DNA of 11,736 nucleotides, from NCBI GenBank assembly GCA_905194705.1, contig CAJJTI010000050.1, forward strand, positions 1 to 11,736, in the 5' to 3' direction. This document shows, piece after piece, positions 5,965 through 11,736 of this stretch. Below the pieces are notes generated by a model. That model saw only the letters and a program-made list of their open reading frames with translations. It made no database searches and was not told where the DNA came from. Source of the DNA: an uncultured Solobacterium sp. (lineage in GTDB: Bacteria > Bacillota_I > Bacilli_A > Erysipelotrichales > Erysipelotrichaceae). A program made the position numbers and the translations under genes. Position 1 is the first letter of the stretch. Each line of letters starts with the position of its first letter.

Positions 5965-6396
5965 ATGGATAAAAAGGCAATTATTACAAGATTTATCGGA
6001 ACTAACTTAGAATTTGTCAGTAAAGAATTCGCTCTAGAATTCAAAAAAACACATAACTTGTCGACGAATCAAATGAGTGCTATTTGGTATTTAAGAGAAA
6101 AACCAGGTATGAAAATGATTGATTTAGCAAACAAGATGCAAATGTCTAGACAACAGATGACAAAACTAATTGATTCCCTGGAAGAAAAAAACTTGGTTGA
6201 AAGACAAATCAATGAAGCTGAAAGAAGAAGTGTTATTTTATTTGATACAGATGAAGCTTATCAGATTATTGATGCTATGCAGCAAGCATATTATGGTAGA
6301 CTTTTAGGCAAGTTAGAAAAATTAAGTAATGAAGATCAAGACAGATTCTTTGAATCGTTAGATTTTATTACCAATACATTTATCAGTATCAATTAA
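5965..6396 (+). CDS. MarR-family transcriptional regulator
   Basis: A 143-residue protein of typical MarR length and layout: an N-terminal dimerisation helix, a winged helix-turn-helix at about 32-98 with the recognition helix around M-S-R-Q-Q-M-T-K-L-I-D (60-70), the wing N-E-A-E-R-R-S-V (83-90) holding the conserved Arg, and a C-terminal dimerisation helix. MarR proteins are dimeric repressors or activators that respond to small ligands or oxidation. This one has no Cys, so a thiol redox switch is unlikely. It is flanked by its own promoter (5930-5958) and a terminator (6396-6424), so it forms a single-gene unit between the LacI pair and the glucose PTS operon. The ATG has no ribosome site and seems to lie at the transcript's 5' end. 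A longer protein is unlikely, because no better start exists upstream. The target genes are unknown; autoregulation is plausible. Confidence 0.85.
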   Translation: MDKKAIITRFIGTNLEFVSKEFALEFKKTHNLSTNQMSAIWYLREKPGMKMIDLANKMQMSRQQMTKLIDSLEEKNLVERQINEAERRSVILFDTDEAYQIIDAMQQAYYGRLLGKLEKLSNEDQDRFFESLDFITNTFISIN

Positions 6397-6424
6397 GGTG
6401 GTTATACGATTAGCCATCTTTTTT
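6396..6424 (+). terminator. Rho-independent terminator after the MarR gene
   Basis: AGGTGGTT (6396-6403) pairs with AGCCATCT (6412-6419) through eight pairs, two of them G-U, with an eight-base loop and a T run at 6419-6424. The stem starts on the last base of the stop codon. Confidence 0.75.
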
Positions 6425-6455
6425 GATACATTTCAGGGAAAAACATTTAAAAAGA

Positions 6456-6484
6456 TTTACAAGCGGTTACAAATATGTTAGATT
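6456..6484 (+). promoter_or_regulatory. Candidate ptsG promoter
   Basis: TTTACA (6456-6461), 17 bases, TAGATT (6479-6484). The predicted start at about 6490 places the antiterminator RNA at the very 5' end of a leader of about 125 bases. Both cre-like sites overlap it, one on the -35 and one running from the -10 into the start. Confidence 0.45.
6457..6471. promoter_or_regulatory. cre-like site 1 (CcpA or another LacI-family protein)
   Basis: TTACAAGCGGTTACA fits the cre consensus WTGNAANCGNWNNCA at all but one defined position (A for G at position 3) and has the central CG. It overlaps the -35 of the candidate ptsG promoter. Confidence 0.5.
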
Positions 6485-6497
6485 GAAAGCGTTAAAA
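6483..6497. promoter_or_regulatory. cre-like site 2
   Basis: TTGAAAGCGTTAAAA fits WTGNAANCGNWNNCA at all but one defined position (A for C at position 14). Its centre is 26 bases from that of site 1 and it covers the predicted transcription start. Two well-placed sites suggest carbon catabolite control of the glucose PTS operon. Confidence 0.55.
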
Positions 6498-6499
6498 AA

Positions 6500-6539
6500 T
6501 TAATGGCGTGTTATTGAGTATTCAAGCATCAACTATTAA
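6500..6539 (+). promoter_or_regulatory. Ribonucleic antiterminator (RAT) for a GlcT/LicT-type protein
   Basis: The RNA can fold with a 7-pair lower stem (TTAATGG 6500-6506 with CTATTAA 6533-6539, one G-U) and an upper stem TTGA/TCAA (6514-6517 / 6522-6525) around loop GTAT. Between them lie GTGTTA and AGCAT elements resembling the Bacillus subtilis ptsG antiterminator. Its right arm shares bases 6524-6539 with the terminator, so the two folds exclude each other. The cognate protein is the BglG-type antiterminator at 8689-9498. Confidence 0.75.
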
Positions 6540-6576
6540 AAGAATTAACATTCTTTTTGAGGTTGGTGCTTTTTTG
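6524..6576 (+). terminator. Conditional terminator in the ptsG leader
   Basis: AAGCATCAAC (6524-6533) pairs with GTTGGTGCTT (6562-6571) over ten pairs with one G-U. An inner stem AAAGAAT/ATTCTTT strengthens the hairpin, and a T run follows at 6570-6575. It stops transcription before ptsG unless the RAT is stabilised. Confidence 0.8.
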
Positions 6577-6617
6577 TATCTTCCTTAAAAAGCCAAAAAG
6601 AGAGGGAGGACATATTC

Positions 6618-8678
6618 ATGAGAGACAAAATTTTTGGCGTTTTACAAAGAGTTGGTAGATCATTCATGTTGCCAATCGCAATTCTACCTGTTGCAGGTTT
6701 ATTGTTAGGAATTGGTGGATCATTTACTAATGCAACGATGATTGAAGCATACCATTTAGAAGCAGTATTAGGAGAAGGTACTTTATTACATAGTTTATTA
6801 TTAGTACTAAGTGATTGTGGAAATATTGTATTTGCTAACTTACCTATTATATTTGCTATGGGCGTGGCTATTGGTATGGCAAAGAAAGAAAAAGAAGTAG
6901 CTGCTTTATCTGGAGCTGTAGCGTTCTTTGTTATGCATTCAGCAATCAGTGCAATGTTGAAGATTACAGGACTTGCAAGTAGTTTGCCAGAAGGTTCTAT
7001 TACTAATGTTGTGGGTATTGACTCATTACAAATGGGTGTATTTGGTGGTATTATCGTTGGTTTAGGTGTAGCTGCATTACATAATAAATTTTATAAAATT
7101 CAATTACCACAAGTATTATCTTTCTTTGGTGGTTCTCGTTTTGTGCCAATTATCTCAACAATTGTTTACTTATTTGTTGGTATTTTGATGTTCTTTATCT
7201 GGCCACATATTCAAGAAGGTATTTATGCAGTTGGTAATGTAGTAAGAAGTTCTGGTTATGCAGGTACTTTACTATATGGAATTATGGAAAGAGCATTACT
7301 TCCATTTGGTTTACACCATGTATTCTATTTACCTTTCTGGCAAACAGCAGTTGGTGGTACTGCCACGGTTGCTGGGGTAACAGTTGAAGGGGCACAAAAT
7401 ATTTTCTTTGCTGAACTTGCAAACCCGGGTACTACTGTATTTAATACTGAAGCTACACGCTTTATGGCTGGTAAATTCCCACTTATGATTTTTGGCTTAC
7501 CTGGTGCTGCTTTAGCAATGTATCATACAGCTAAACCTAAAAAGAAAAAGGTTGTTGGAGGCTTATTATTATCTGCAACATTAACAAGTATGCTTACTGG
7601 TATTACTGAGCCAATTGAATTTACATTCTTGTTTGTAGCTCCTGTTCTATATATTGTTCATGTTATTGGTGCAGGTTTAGCTTATATGCTTATGCATATT
7701 TTCAAAGTTGGTGTTGGTATGACTTTCTCTGGTGGTTTAATTGACCTTACATTATTTGGTATTATGCAAGGTAATGCGAAAACAAACTGGATCATGGTTG
7801 TCGTTGTTGGTGTTGTATATTTTATTGCTTATTATTTAATATTCTCTGTATTAATTAAGAAACTTGATTTAAAGACACCTGGAAGAGAAGATGATGATAG
7901 TGAAGTTAAACTATATACAAGAAAAGATTTAGAAGCTAAAAATAATGAGACTGCTACTAATACAACTAGTGATAATAGAAGCGAACTTATTGCTAAGGGA
8001 TTAGGTGGTAAGGCTAATATCAGTGATGTGGATTGTTGTGCTACTAGATTAAGATGTACAGTGCATGATGCTTCATTAGTTAGTGAAGAAATTTTAAATT
8101 CAACTGGAGCTAAGGGTGTAGTGAAAAAGGGTAATGGTATTCAAGTAATCTATGGTCCTCAAGTAACAGTGATTAAATCAAATTTAGAAGATTATTTAGA
8201 AAACAGTGTTGAAGAAGTTACAGATAGTGAAGTAGTTGTTGCACCATGTGATGGTAAAGTTGGCTTATTGTCAGAAACTCCTGATGAAACTTTTGCGAGC
8301 GAAATGATGGGTAAAGGTTTAGTTATTTTCCCAACAAGTAATAAGTTCTACGCACCAGTTGATGGTAAAGTATCATTTGTCTTTGGTACAAAACATGCGA
8401 TTGGTATGGTTAGCGATAAAGGAACAGAAATATTACTTCATATTGGTATTGATACAGTTACATTGAATGGTGAAGGCTATACAATTCATGTTGAAAATGG
8501 TCAAGATATAAAGAAGGGTGACTTACTTGCCGAAGTAGATTTAGACTTTATTAAGAGCAAGGGATTAAGTACTGCTACGCCAATTGTATTTACTAATTTA
8601 GAACAAGATAGTAAGCTTAAAGTATTAAAAATGGGTGAAGTTAAGGCTAATGATGCGATAATAGAAGTACAAAAATAA
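6618..8678 (+). CDS. ptsG: Glucose-type PTS enzyme IICBA
   Basis: This 686-residue permease imports and phosphorylates sugar, very probably glucose. IIC membrane domain about 1-415: G-R-S-F-M-L-P-I-A-I-L-P-V-A-G-L (13-28), G-L-H-H-V-F-Y-L-P-F-W (231-241), the signature G-I-T-E-P-I-E-F (328-335), and L-K-T-P-G-R-E-D at its end as in Bacillus subtilis PtsG. IIB domain about 453-530, with phosphorylated Cys474 in D-C-C-A-T-R-L-R. IIA domain about 540-686, with H593 (T-K-H-A-I-G) and the phosphorylated H608 (L-L-H-I-G-I-D-T-V). All three domains are complete, so only HPr and enzyme I are needed from elsewhere. Ribosome site GGGAGG lies about 8 bases before ATG 6618. The gene is controlled by the leader RAT/terminator and probably by the two cre-like sites, and is co-transcribed with the antiterminator gene 10 bases downstream. 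Glucosamine or a related hexose is the main alternative substrate. Confidence 0.92.
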   Translation: MRDKIFGVLQRVGRSFMLPIAILPVAGLLLGIGGSFTNATMIEAYHLEAVLGEGTLLHSLLLVLSDCGNIVFANLPIIFAMGVAIGMAKKEKEVAALSGAVAFFVMHSAISAMLKITGLASSLPEGSITNVVGIDSLQMGVFGGIIVGLGVAALHNKFYKIQLPQVLSFFGGSRFVPIISTIVYLFVGILMFFIWPHIQEGIYAVGNVVRSSGYAGTLLYGIMERALLPFGLHHVFYLPFWQTAVGGTATVAGVTVEGAQNIFFAELANPGTTVFNTEATRFMAGKFPLMIFGLPGAALAMYHTAKPKKKKVVGGLLLSATLTSMLTGITEPIEFTFLFVAPVLYIVHVIGAGLAYMLMHIFKVGVGMTFSGGLIDLTLFGIMQGNAKTNWIMVVVVGVVYFIAYYLIFSVLIKKLDLKTPGREDDDSEVKLYTRKDLEAKNNETATNTTSDNRSELIAKGLGGKANISDVDCCATRLRCTVHDASLVSEEILNSTGAKGVVKKGNGIQVIYGPQVTVIKSNLEDYLENSVEEVTDSEVVVAPCDGKVGLLSETPDETFASEMMGKGLVIFPTSNKFYAPVDGKVSFVFGTKHAIGMVSDKGTEILLHIGIDTVTLNGEGYTIHVENGQDIKKGDLLAEVDLDFIKSKGLSTATPIVFTNLEQDSKLKVLKMGEVKANDAIIEVQK

Positions 8679-8688
8679 GGGGATATCA

Positions 8689-9498
8689 ATGTATAAGGTT
8701 CTAAAAGTCATTAACAATAATGCTTTGTTGGCGTACGATTTACATGCTGAAAAAGAGGTTATTTTCCTCGCTACAGGTGTTGGTTTTGGTAAGAAAGTTA
8801 ATACTTTGTTTGATGATGTTGATGGTGCAAAAAAGTTTTATACGAATGAAAAAATCAAAGATATAACGCAAAATGTTGATCCAGTTTACCTGGAGATTGC
8901 GGACATGATTCTGCATGAAGCAGAATTAGAATTCAATGATGTTGATCGTATGATTCAATTTGCATTAGCTGATCATATCGCTTTTGCAATTGAGCGCATG
9001 GAAAATAATATTGAGATTGTTAATCCTTTTAGTAAAGATATTTCTTTATTGTACAAAGATGAATATAAGGTTGCAGTTAAGGGTGCTAAGATTATTCAAG
9101 ATAAATTAGGTATTGAAATTAATGATGATGAAATATCTTATATTACTTTGCATATACATAGTGCTTTGGGACAAGATAATGTCGTGGATTCAATGCAGAC
9201 TGCGATGGTGATTGATGATGCTCTCGCTTTACTTGAAAAACTATGCAGAGTCAAGCTGAATAAAGAATCAAGTGCTTATGCTCGTTTCTTAATTCATCTA
9301 AAATATATGTTTTATCGTATTAAAAACAATGAAGTATTAAATCTTGATATGAATGAGTATGCTTATAATACTTTTAAATCTTCATTTGATATAGCTAATG
9401 AAGTGCTTAAAGAGATTGAAGAGATAGCTAAGATAATTATTCCTAAAGTTGAAATAGGATATCTTGCAATTCATATCGAACGAATACTAAATAATTAA
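8689..9498 (+). CDS. BglG/GlcT-family transcriptional antiterminator
   Basis: A 269-residue RNA-binding antiterminator. Residues 1-58 form the CAT RNA-binding domain (Y-K-V-L-K-V-I-N-N-N-A-L-L-A followed by G-x-G-F-G-K-K). PRD1 spans about 65-165, with regulatory His96 and His155/His157; PRD2 spans about 170-269, with His203 and His262. PRD histidines are phosphorylated by PTS proteins: when glucose flows, EIIB dephosphorylates the negative site, the dimer binds the leader RAT and ptsG is read through. The gene starts 10 bases after ptsG, with ribosome site AAGGGG overlapping the ptsG stop, so it makes its own control loop. Most GlcT genes I know of lie upstream of ptsG; here it is downstream and therefore positively autoregulated. 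Partnership with glucose PTS argues for GlcT over LicT, but the choice is not certain. Confidence 0.9.
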   Translation: MYKVLKVINNNALLAYDLHAEKEVIFLATGVGFGKKVNTLFDDVDGAKKFYTNEKIKDITQNVDPVYLEIADMILHEAELEFNDVDRMIQFALADHIAFAIERMENNIEIVNPFSKDISLLYKDEYKVAVKGAKIIQDKLGIEINDDEISYITLHIHSALGQDNVVDSMQTAMVIDDALALLEKLCRVKLNKESSAYARFLIHLKYMFYRIKNNEVLNLDMNEYAYNTFKSSFDIANEVLKEIEEIAKIIIPKVEIGYLAIHIERILNN

Positions 9499-9523
9499 GG
9501 GTGCAAAATTGCACTCTTTTTTT
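9498..9523 (+). terminator. Rho-independent terminator of the ptsG operon
   Basis: AGGGTGCA (9498-9505) pairs with TGCACTCT (9510-9517), eight pairs with one G-U, loop AAAT, T run 9517-9523. It starts on the last base of the stop codon. Confidence 0.85.
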
Positions 9524-9560
9524 GAAAATGAACAAAATATGATAATTGTTTAACAAATTC

Positions 9561-9578
9561 TTGTGAAAGCATTGACAA
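9561..9578. promoter_or_regulatory. Strong Rex-like operator over the -35 of the second flavoprotein gene
   Basis: TTGTGAA-AGCA-TTGACAA matches the Rex consensus TTGTGAA-N4-TTCACAA at 13 of 14 defined bases. Its right arm contains the -35 TTGACA (9572-9577), so binding would exclude RNA polymerase. The overlapping TGAAAGCATTGACA also resembles a cre site but has CA instead of the central CG, which favours Rex. Confidence 0.55.
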
Positions 9579-9601
9579 AGATTGTAAACATCAGTTAACA
9601 T
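9572..9601 (+). promoter_or_regulatory. Promoter of the second flavoprotein gene
   Basis: A consensus -35 TTGACA (9572-9577), 18 bases, and -10 TAACAT (9596-9601). The predicted start at about 9608 gives a leader of about 32 bases, ending in ribosome site AGGAGGG (9630-9636) before ATG 9640. Confidence 0.6.
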
Positions 9602-9621
9602 TTAAGTAAACATATGTTTAC
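9583..9621. promoter_or_regulatory. Tandem palindromic operators, one perfect
   Basis: Site A is TGTAAAC-ATCA-GTTAACA (9583-9600; six of seven arm pairs) and lies across the spacer and -10. Site B is GTAAACATATGTTTAC (9606-9621), a perfect 16-base palindrome lying on the predicted transcription start. Both have a GTAAACAT half-site, repeated 22 bases apart, about two helical turns, so one dimeric regulator could bind both on the same DNA face. The regulator is unknown; the LacI-type protein at 4897-5895 is the nearest candidate. Confidence 0.65.
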
Positions 9622-9639
9622 AATAAATCAGGAGGGAAA

Positions 9640-11586
9640 ATGAAAAAGATTATTAGTAAAGTGTTTGCTGGATTACTTGCAATTACTTGTCTAGTAGGAT
9701 GTGGTTCTACTGGAACAGGTACTACAAGTTCTACTACTGCCGATGACGGAATCAAATGGGATAAAGAAGTTGATTTCTTAGTTGTTGGTTATGGTTTAGC
9801 TGGTGCCAGTGCTGCTGTTGAAGCAAGTGACATCGATCCTAATGCTAAAATTTTAGTTATTGAAAAAATGAGCGAAGAATTAGCTGGTGGTAACTCTATC
9901 GCTTCAGGTCAAACATTCGTTGTGCCTAGTAAAGATGATGTTGAAACATTCCACACATATTTAAAGGCAATGAACGAACCTAACCCAATTCCAGAAGAAT
10001 ATTCTTCTTGGTTAGCTCAAGAATATGCTGATCAAATTAACTGGATCAACGCTACAATGGAAAACTGTGGTTATGAAGTTGGTTATGTAGGTGGCGGACC
10101 TCTAAGATGGGGAAGCTTAGTAGTTGAATTTGGTAACTTACCAGGTGCTGATTTCAAAGGAACATCTGCTCACATTCGTAAGAAGGATTCTGGCTCATTC
10201 ATGGCTGGTGGTCTATGGCATGGATTTAACGCCGCTGCTACTCAAAGAGACAACATCGAAATTTCTTACAGAACAACATGTATCGATTTAATCCAAGATG
10301 TAGAAACAAGAGCTATTCTAGGTGTTGTTGCTACTACAGCTGATGGTTCTACAATCAATATCAAAGCAAACAAAGGTGTATTATTAGCTTGTGGTGGTTA
10401 TGAAAACAACCTACAAATGCAAAAAGACTTCCATGGTGTAGATAATGTTAGAACATCTGGTACTCCAGGTAATACTGGTGATGGTATCCAAATGTTAATG
10501 AAAATCGGAGCTCAAATGTGGCACATGAAGAACCAAACACAATCTGGTGGTTACTGGTTAGGTGTTGCTGTTCCTGATTTTGAATCAACATTCATTTTAA
10601 ATATGACATTCAAATCTGGTAGCTATGTACAAGTAGATGCTCAAGGCGAACGTTTCTATAACGAATCAAAGACTTATCATAGACAACATATGAAAGATCT
10701 AAAATATGGTAAATGGTTAGATTTACCTCATGAAGAAGCTTTACCAGTATGGTTTATCTTTGATGAAACATTAAGAGCTGGTGATAGCGTAGTATCTCCA
10801 TGGTTATCTTGGCCAATTACAACTGAACACTATGCGTGGAGCAGTGACAACAGTGCAGAAGTTGAAAAAGGTTGGATCTTAAAGGCTGATACAATTGAAG
10901 AATTAGCTGAAAAGATGGGATATGAACCAGAAGCTATCAGAGCTACAATCGACAGATACAATGGTATGGTTGATAAAGGTGTTGATGAAGACTTCGGTCG
11001 TGATCCAGAAACTATGACTAAGATTGAAAATGGTCCATTCTATGCTGTAGAAATTACTCCTACATTAGTTGCTACTACAGGTGGTGCTAAGAGAAATACA
11101 AAATCACAAGTATTAGACTGGAATGACGAAGTTATTCCTAACCTATACGAAGCTGGTGAATTAGGTTCATACGTTTCTAACCTATACCAAAACGGTGTAT
11201 TCCTATCAGAAGCTATTGCTTCAGGTAGAGCTGCTGCTCAAACAGCACTTGGTGGAAAATCAACAGTTACTAGCGAAGTAACAATCCTAGAAGCTGGCGA
11301 AACAGCAAGTACTTCATTCTTCAAAGATGTAAAAGATGGAACATATGAAGTTCAAATTACTGGACAACATGGTGAATTCACATTAGCAGTTAAGGTTGCT
11401 CAAGGTAAAGTATCACTAATCCAAGTTGAAGATGGTGCAGACAATATGTTCATGGATGAAGAACAATTTGCAACATTAGTTAACAGCATTCGTGAAAAAC
11501 AAGATCTAGATGTAGATACAATTTCAGGTGCTACACAAGAATCTCAAAATGTATTAGATTCAATTAGAGATTACTTCACAAAATAA
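9640..11586 (+). CDS. Secreted flavoprotein reductase lipoprotein, FAD domain then FMN domain
   Basis: A 648-residue surface lipoprotein of the fumarate-reductase superfamily. Lipobox L-V-G-C (Cys21); Thr/Ser linker; FAD_binding_2 domain about 44-535 with G-Y-G-L-A-G (50-55), E75, G-G-N-S-I-A-S-G (83-90), A-C-G-G-Y (250-254), Q-G-E-R-F-Y-N-E (335-342), E-D-F-G-R (450-454), A-T-T-G-G-A-K-R (478-485) and the C-terminal E-A-G-E-L-G-S (504-510) with L-Y-Q-N-G (515-519); FMN-binding domain about 565-648 with D-T-I-S-G-A-T, Thr632 being the predicted site of ApbE-attached FMN. The H-H-T-M-G-G and N-R-L-G-G-N residues of true fumarate reductases are absent, so another organic acceptor is likely; the substrate cannot be named from sequence. 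By eye the gene uses more AAC, ATC and TTC codons than its neighbours, as highly expressed genes often do. It is a single-gene unit with a strong, multiply controlled promoter. Confidence 0.87.
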   Translation: MKKIISKVFAGLLAITCLVGCGSTGTGTTSSTTADDGIKWDKEVDFLVVGYGLAGASAAVEASDIDPNAKILVIEKMSEELAGGNSIASGQTFVVPSKDDVETFHTYLKAMNEPNPIPEEYSSWLAQEYADQINWINATMENCGYEVGYVGGGPLRWGSLVVEFGNLPGADFKGTSAHIRKKDSGSFMAGGLWHGFNAAATQRDNIEISYRTTCIDLIQDVETRAILGVVATTADGSTINIKANKGVLLACGGYENNLQMQKDFHGVDNVRTSGTPGNTGDGIQMLMKIGAQMWHMKNQTQSGGYWLGVAVPDFESTFILNMTFKSGSYVQVDAQGERFYNESKTYHRQHMKDLKYGKWLDLPHEEALPVWFIFDETLRAGDSVVSPWLSWPITTEHYAWSSDNSAEVEKGWILKADTIEELAEKMGYEPEAIRATIDRYNGMVDKGVDEDFGRDPETMTKIENGPFYAVEITPTLVATTGGAKRNTKSQVLDWNDEVIPNLYEAGELGSYVSNLYQNGVFLSEAIASGRAAAQTALGGKSTVTSEVTILEAGETASTSFFKDVKDGTYEVQITGQHGEFTLAVKVAQGKVSLIQVEDGADNMFMDEEQFATLVNSIREKQDLDVDTISGATQESQNVLDSIRDYFTK

Positions 11587-11598
11587 AATCTATAAATA

Positions 11599-11646
11599 AG
11601 ACCGTCATAATCTAAGTATTAACTTCAGGCTTGACGGCCTTTTTTA
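11599..11646 (+). terminator. Rho-independent terminator after the second flavoprotein gene
   Basis: AGACCGTCA (11599-11607) pairs with TGACGGCCT (11632-11640), with one A/C mismatch, a 24-base loop and a T run at 11640-11646. Confidence 0.7.
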
Positions 11647-11722
11647 TTTGCACAAAAATTTTCTGACTTTTTTGGGGGAATGGGCCTCTTTTTGCGAATA
11701 AGAGTAGTATAGGAGGTCATAG

Positions 11723-11736
11723 ATGATGACAGAAAA
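11723..11736 (+). CDS. Start of an unidentified gene, cut by the window edge
   Basis: A consensus ribosome site AGGAGG (11711-11716) precedes ATG ATG ACA GAA (M-M-T-E). Either ATG could be used: 11723 is 6 bases after the site and 11726 is 9. Only four codons are visible, so nothing can be said about the product. The upstream stretch 11650-11710 has runs of T and G and no recognisable sigma-A promoter. Confidence 0.5.

Noticed and set aside
9546..9568. Additional Rex-like arms TTTAACAA and TTGTGAAA
   Set aside because: They face outward (everted) with a 4-base gap instead of forming the inward 18-base inverted repeat, so only the site at 9561-9578 was kept.
9564..9577. cre site upstream of the second flavoprotein gene
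   Set aside because: The central CG is CA, and the same bases fit Rex better (13 of 14).
1..11736. tRNA, rRNA, CRISPR array or replication origin
   Set aside because: No cloverleaf, ribosomal RNA sequence, regularly spaced repeat or DnaA-box cluster was seen on reading both strands.

Overview
The window is AT-rich, Gram-positive DNA with strong Shine-Dalgarno sites, T-tailed terminators and lipoprotein signals, most like a gut or oral Firmicute of the Erysipelotrichaceae type. That placement rests on gene content and style and is not proven. The main theme is anaerobic redox chemistry at the cell surface, next to a glucose uptake operon.

Layout. 1-450: the 3' end of a broken IS30-family transposase gene, with an abrupt GC-rich stretch on its left, then a terminator. 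481-2540: a redox operon holding a tiny CD1871A-family CXXC membrane peptide (about 532-669, start damaged or unusual), a NapH-like membrane 4Fe-4S protein (680-1549) and a TlpA-type thioredoxin lipoprotein split by an in-frame TAA (1583-2491). 2612-4556: a monocistronic secreted flavoprotein lipoprotein (FMN domain, then FAD domain) with its own promoter and terminator. 4566-5895: a four-helix membrane protein overlapping a LacI-type regulator. 5930-6424: a MarR-type regulator, apparently on a leaderless mRNA. 6456-9523: a glucose PTS operon, ptsG (IICBA) plus a BglG/GlcT-type antiterminator, behind two cre-like sites and an RNA antiterminator/terminator switch. 9561-11646: a second secreted flavoprotein lipoprotein with the opposite domain order (FAD, then FMN), behind a heavily decorated promoter. 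11711-11736: the ribosome binding site and first codons of a further gene cut by the window edge.

How it may work together (inference). Sugar enters through the PTS and is fermented. The membrane 4Fe-4S protein could carry electrons outward to covalently flavinylated, surface-anchored reductases that use small organic acceptors, while the thioredoxin and CXXC peptide would handle thiols in the same operon. Sites resembling the NADH-sensing repressor Rex occur at all three redox promoters: a good match at 9561-9578 and weaker ones at 2645-2662 and 498-515. No ApbE flavin transferase, Rex gene or electron-input dehydrogenase lies in the window, so the scheme depends on genes elsewhere. Two of the three genes in the first operon carry lesions, so that operon may be decaying in this strain.
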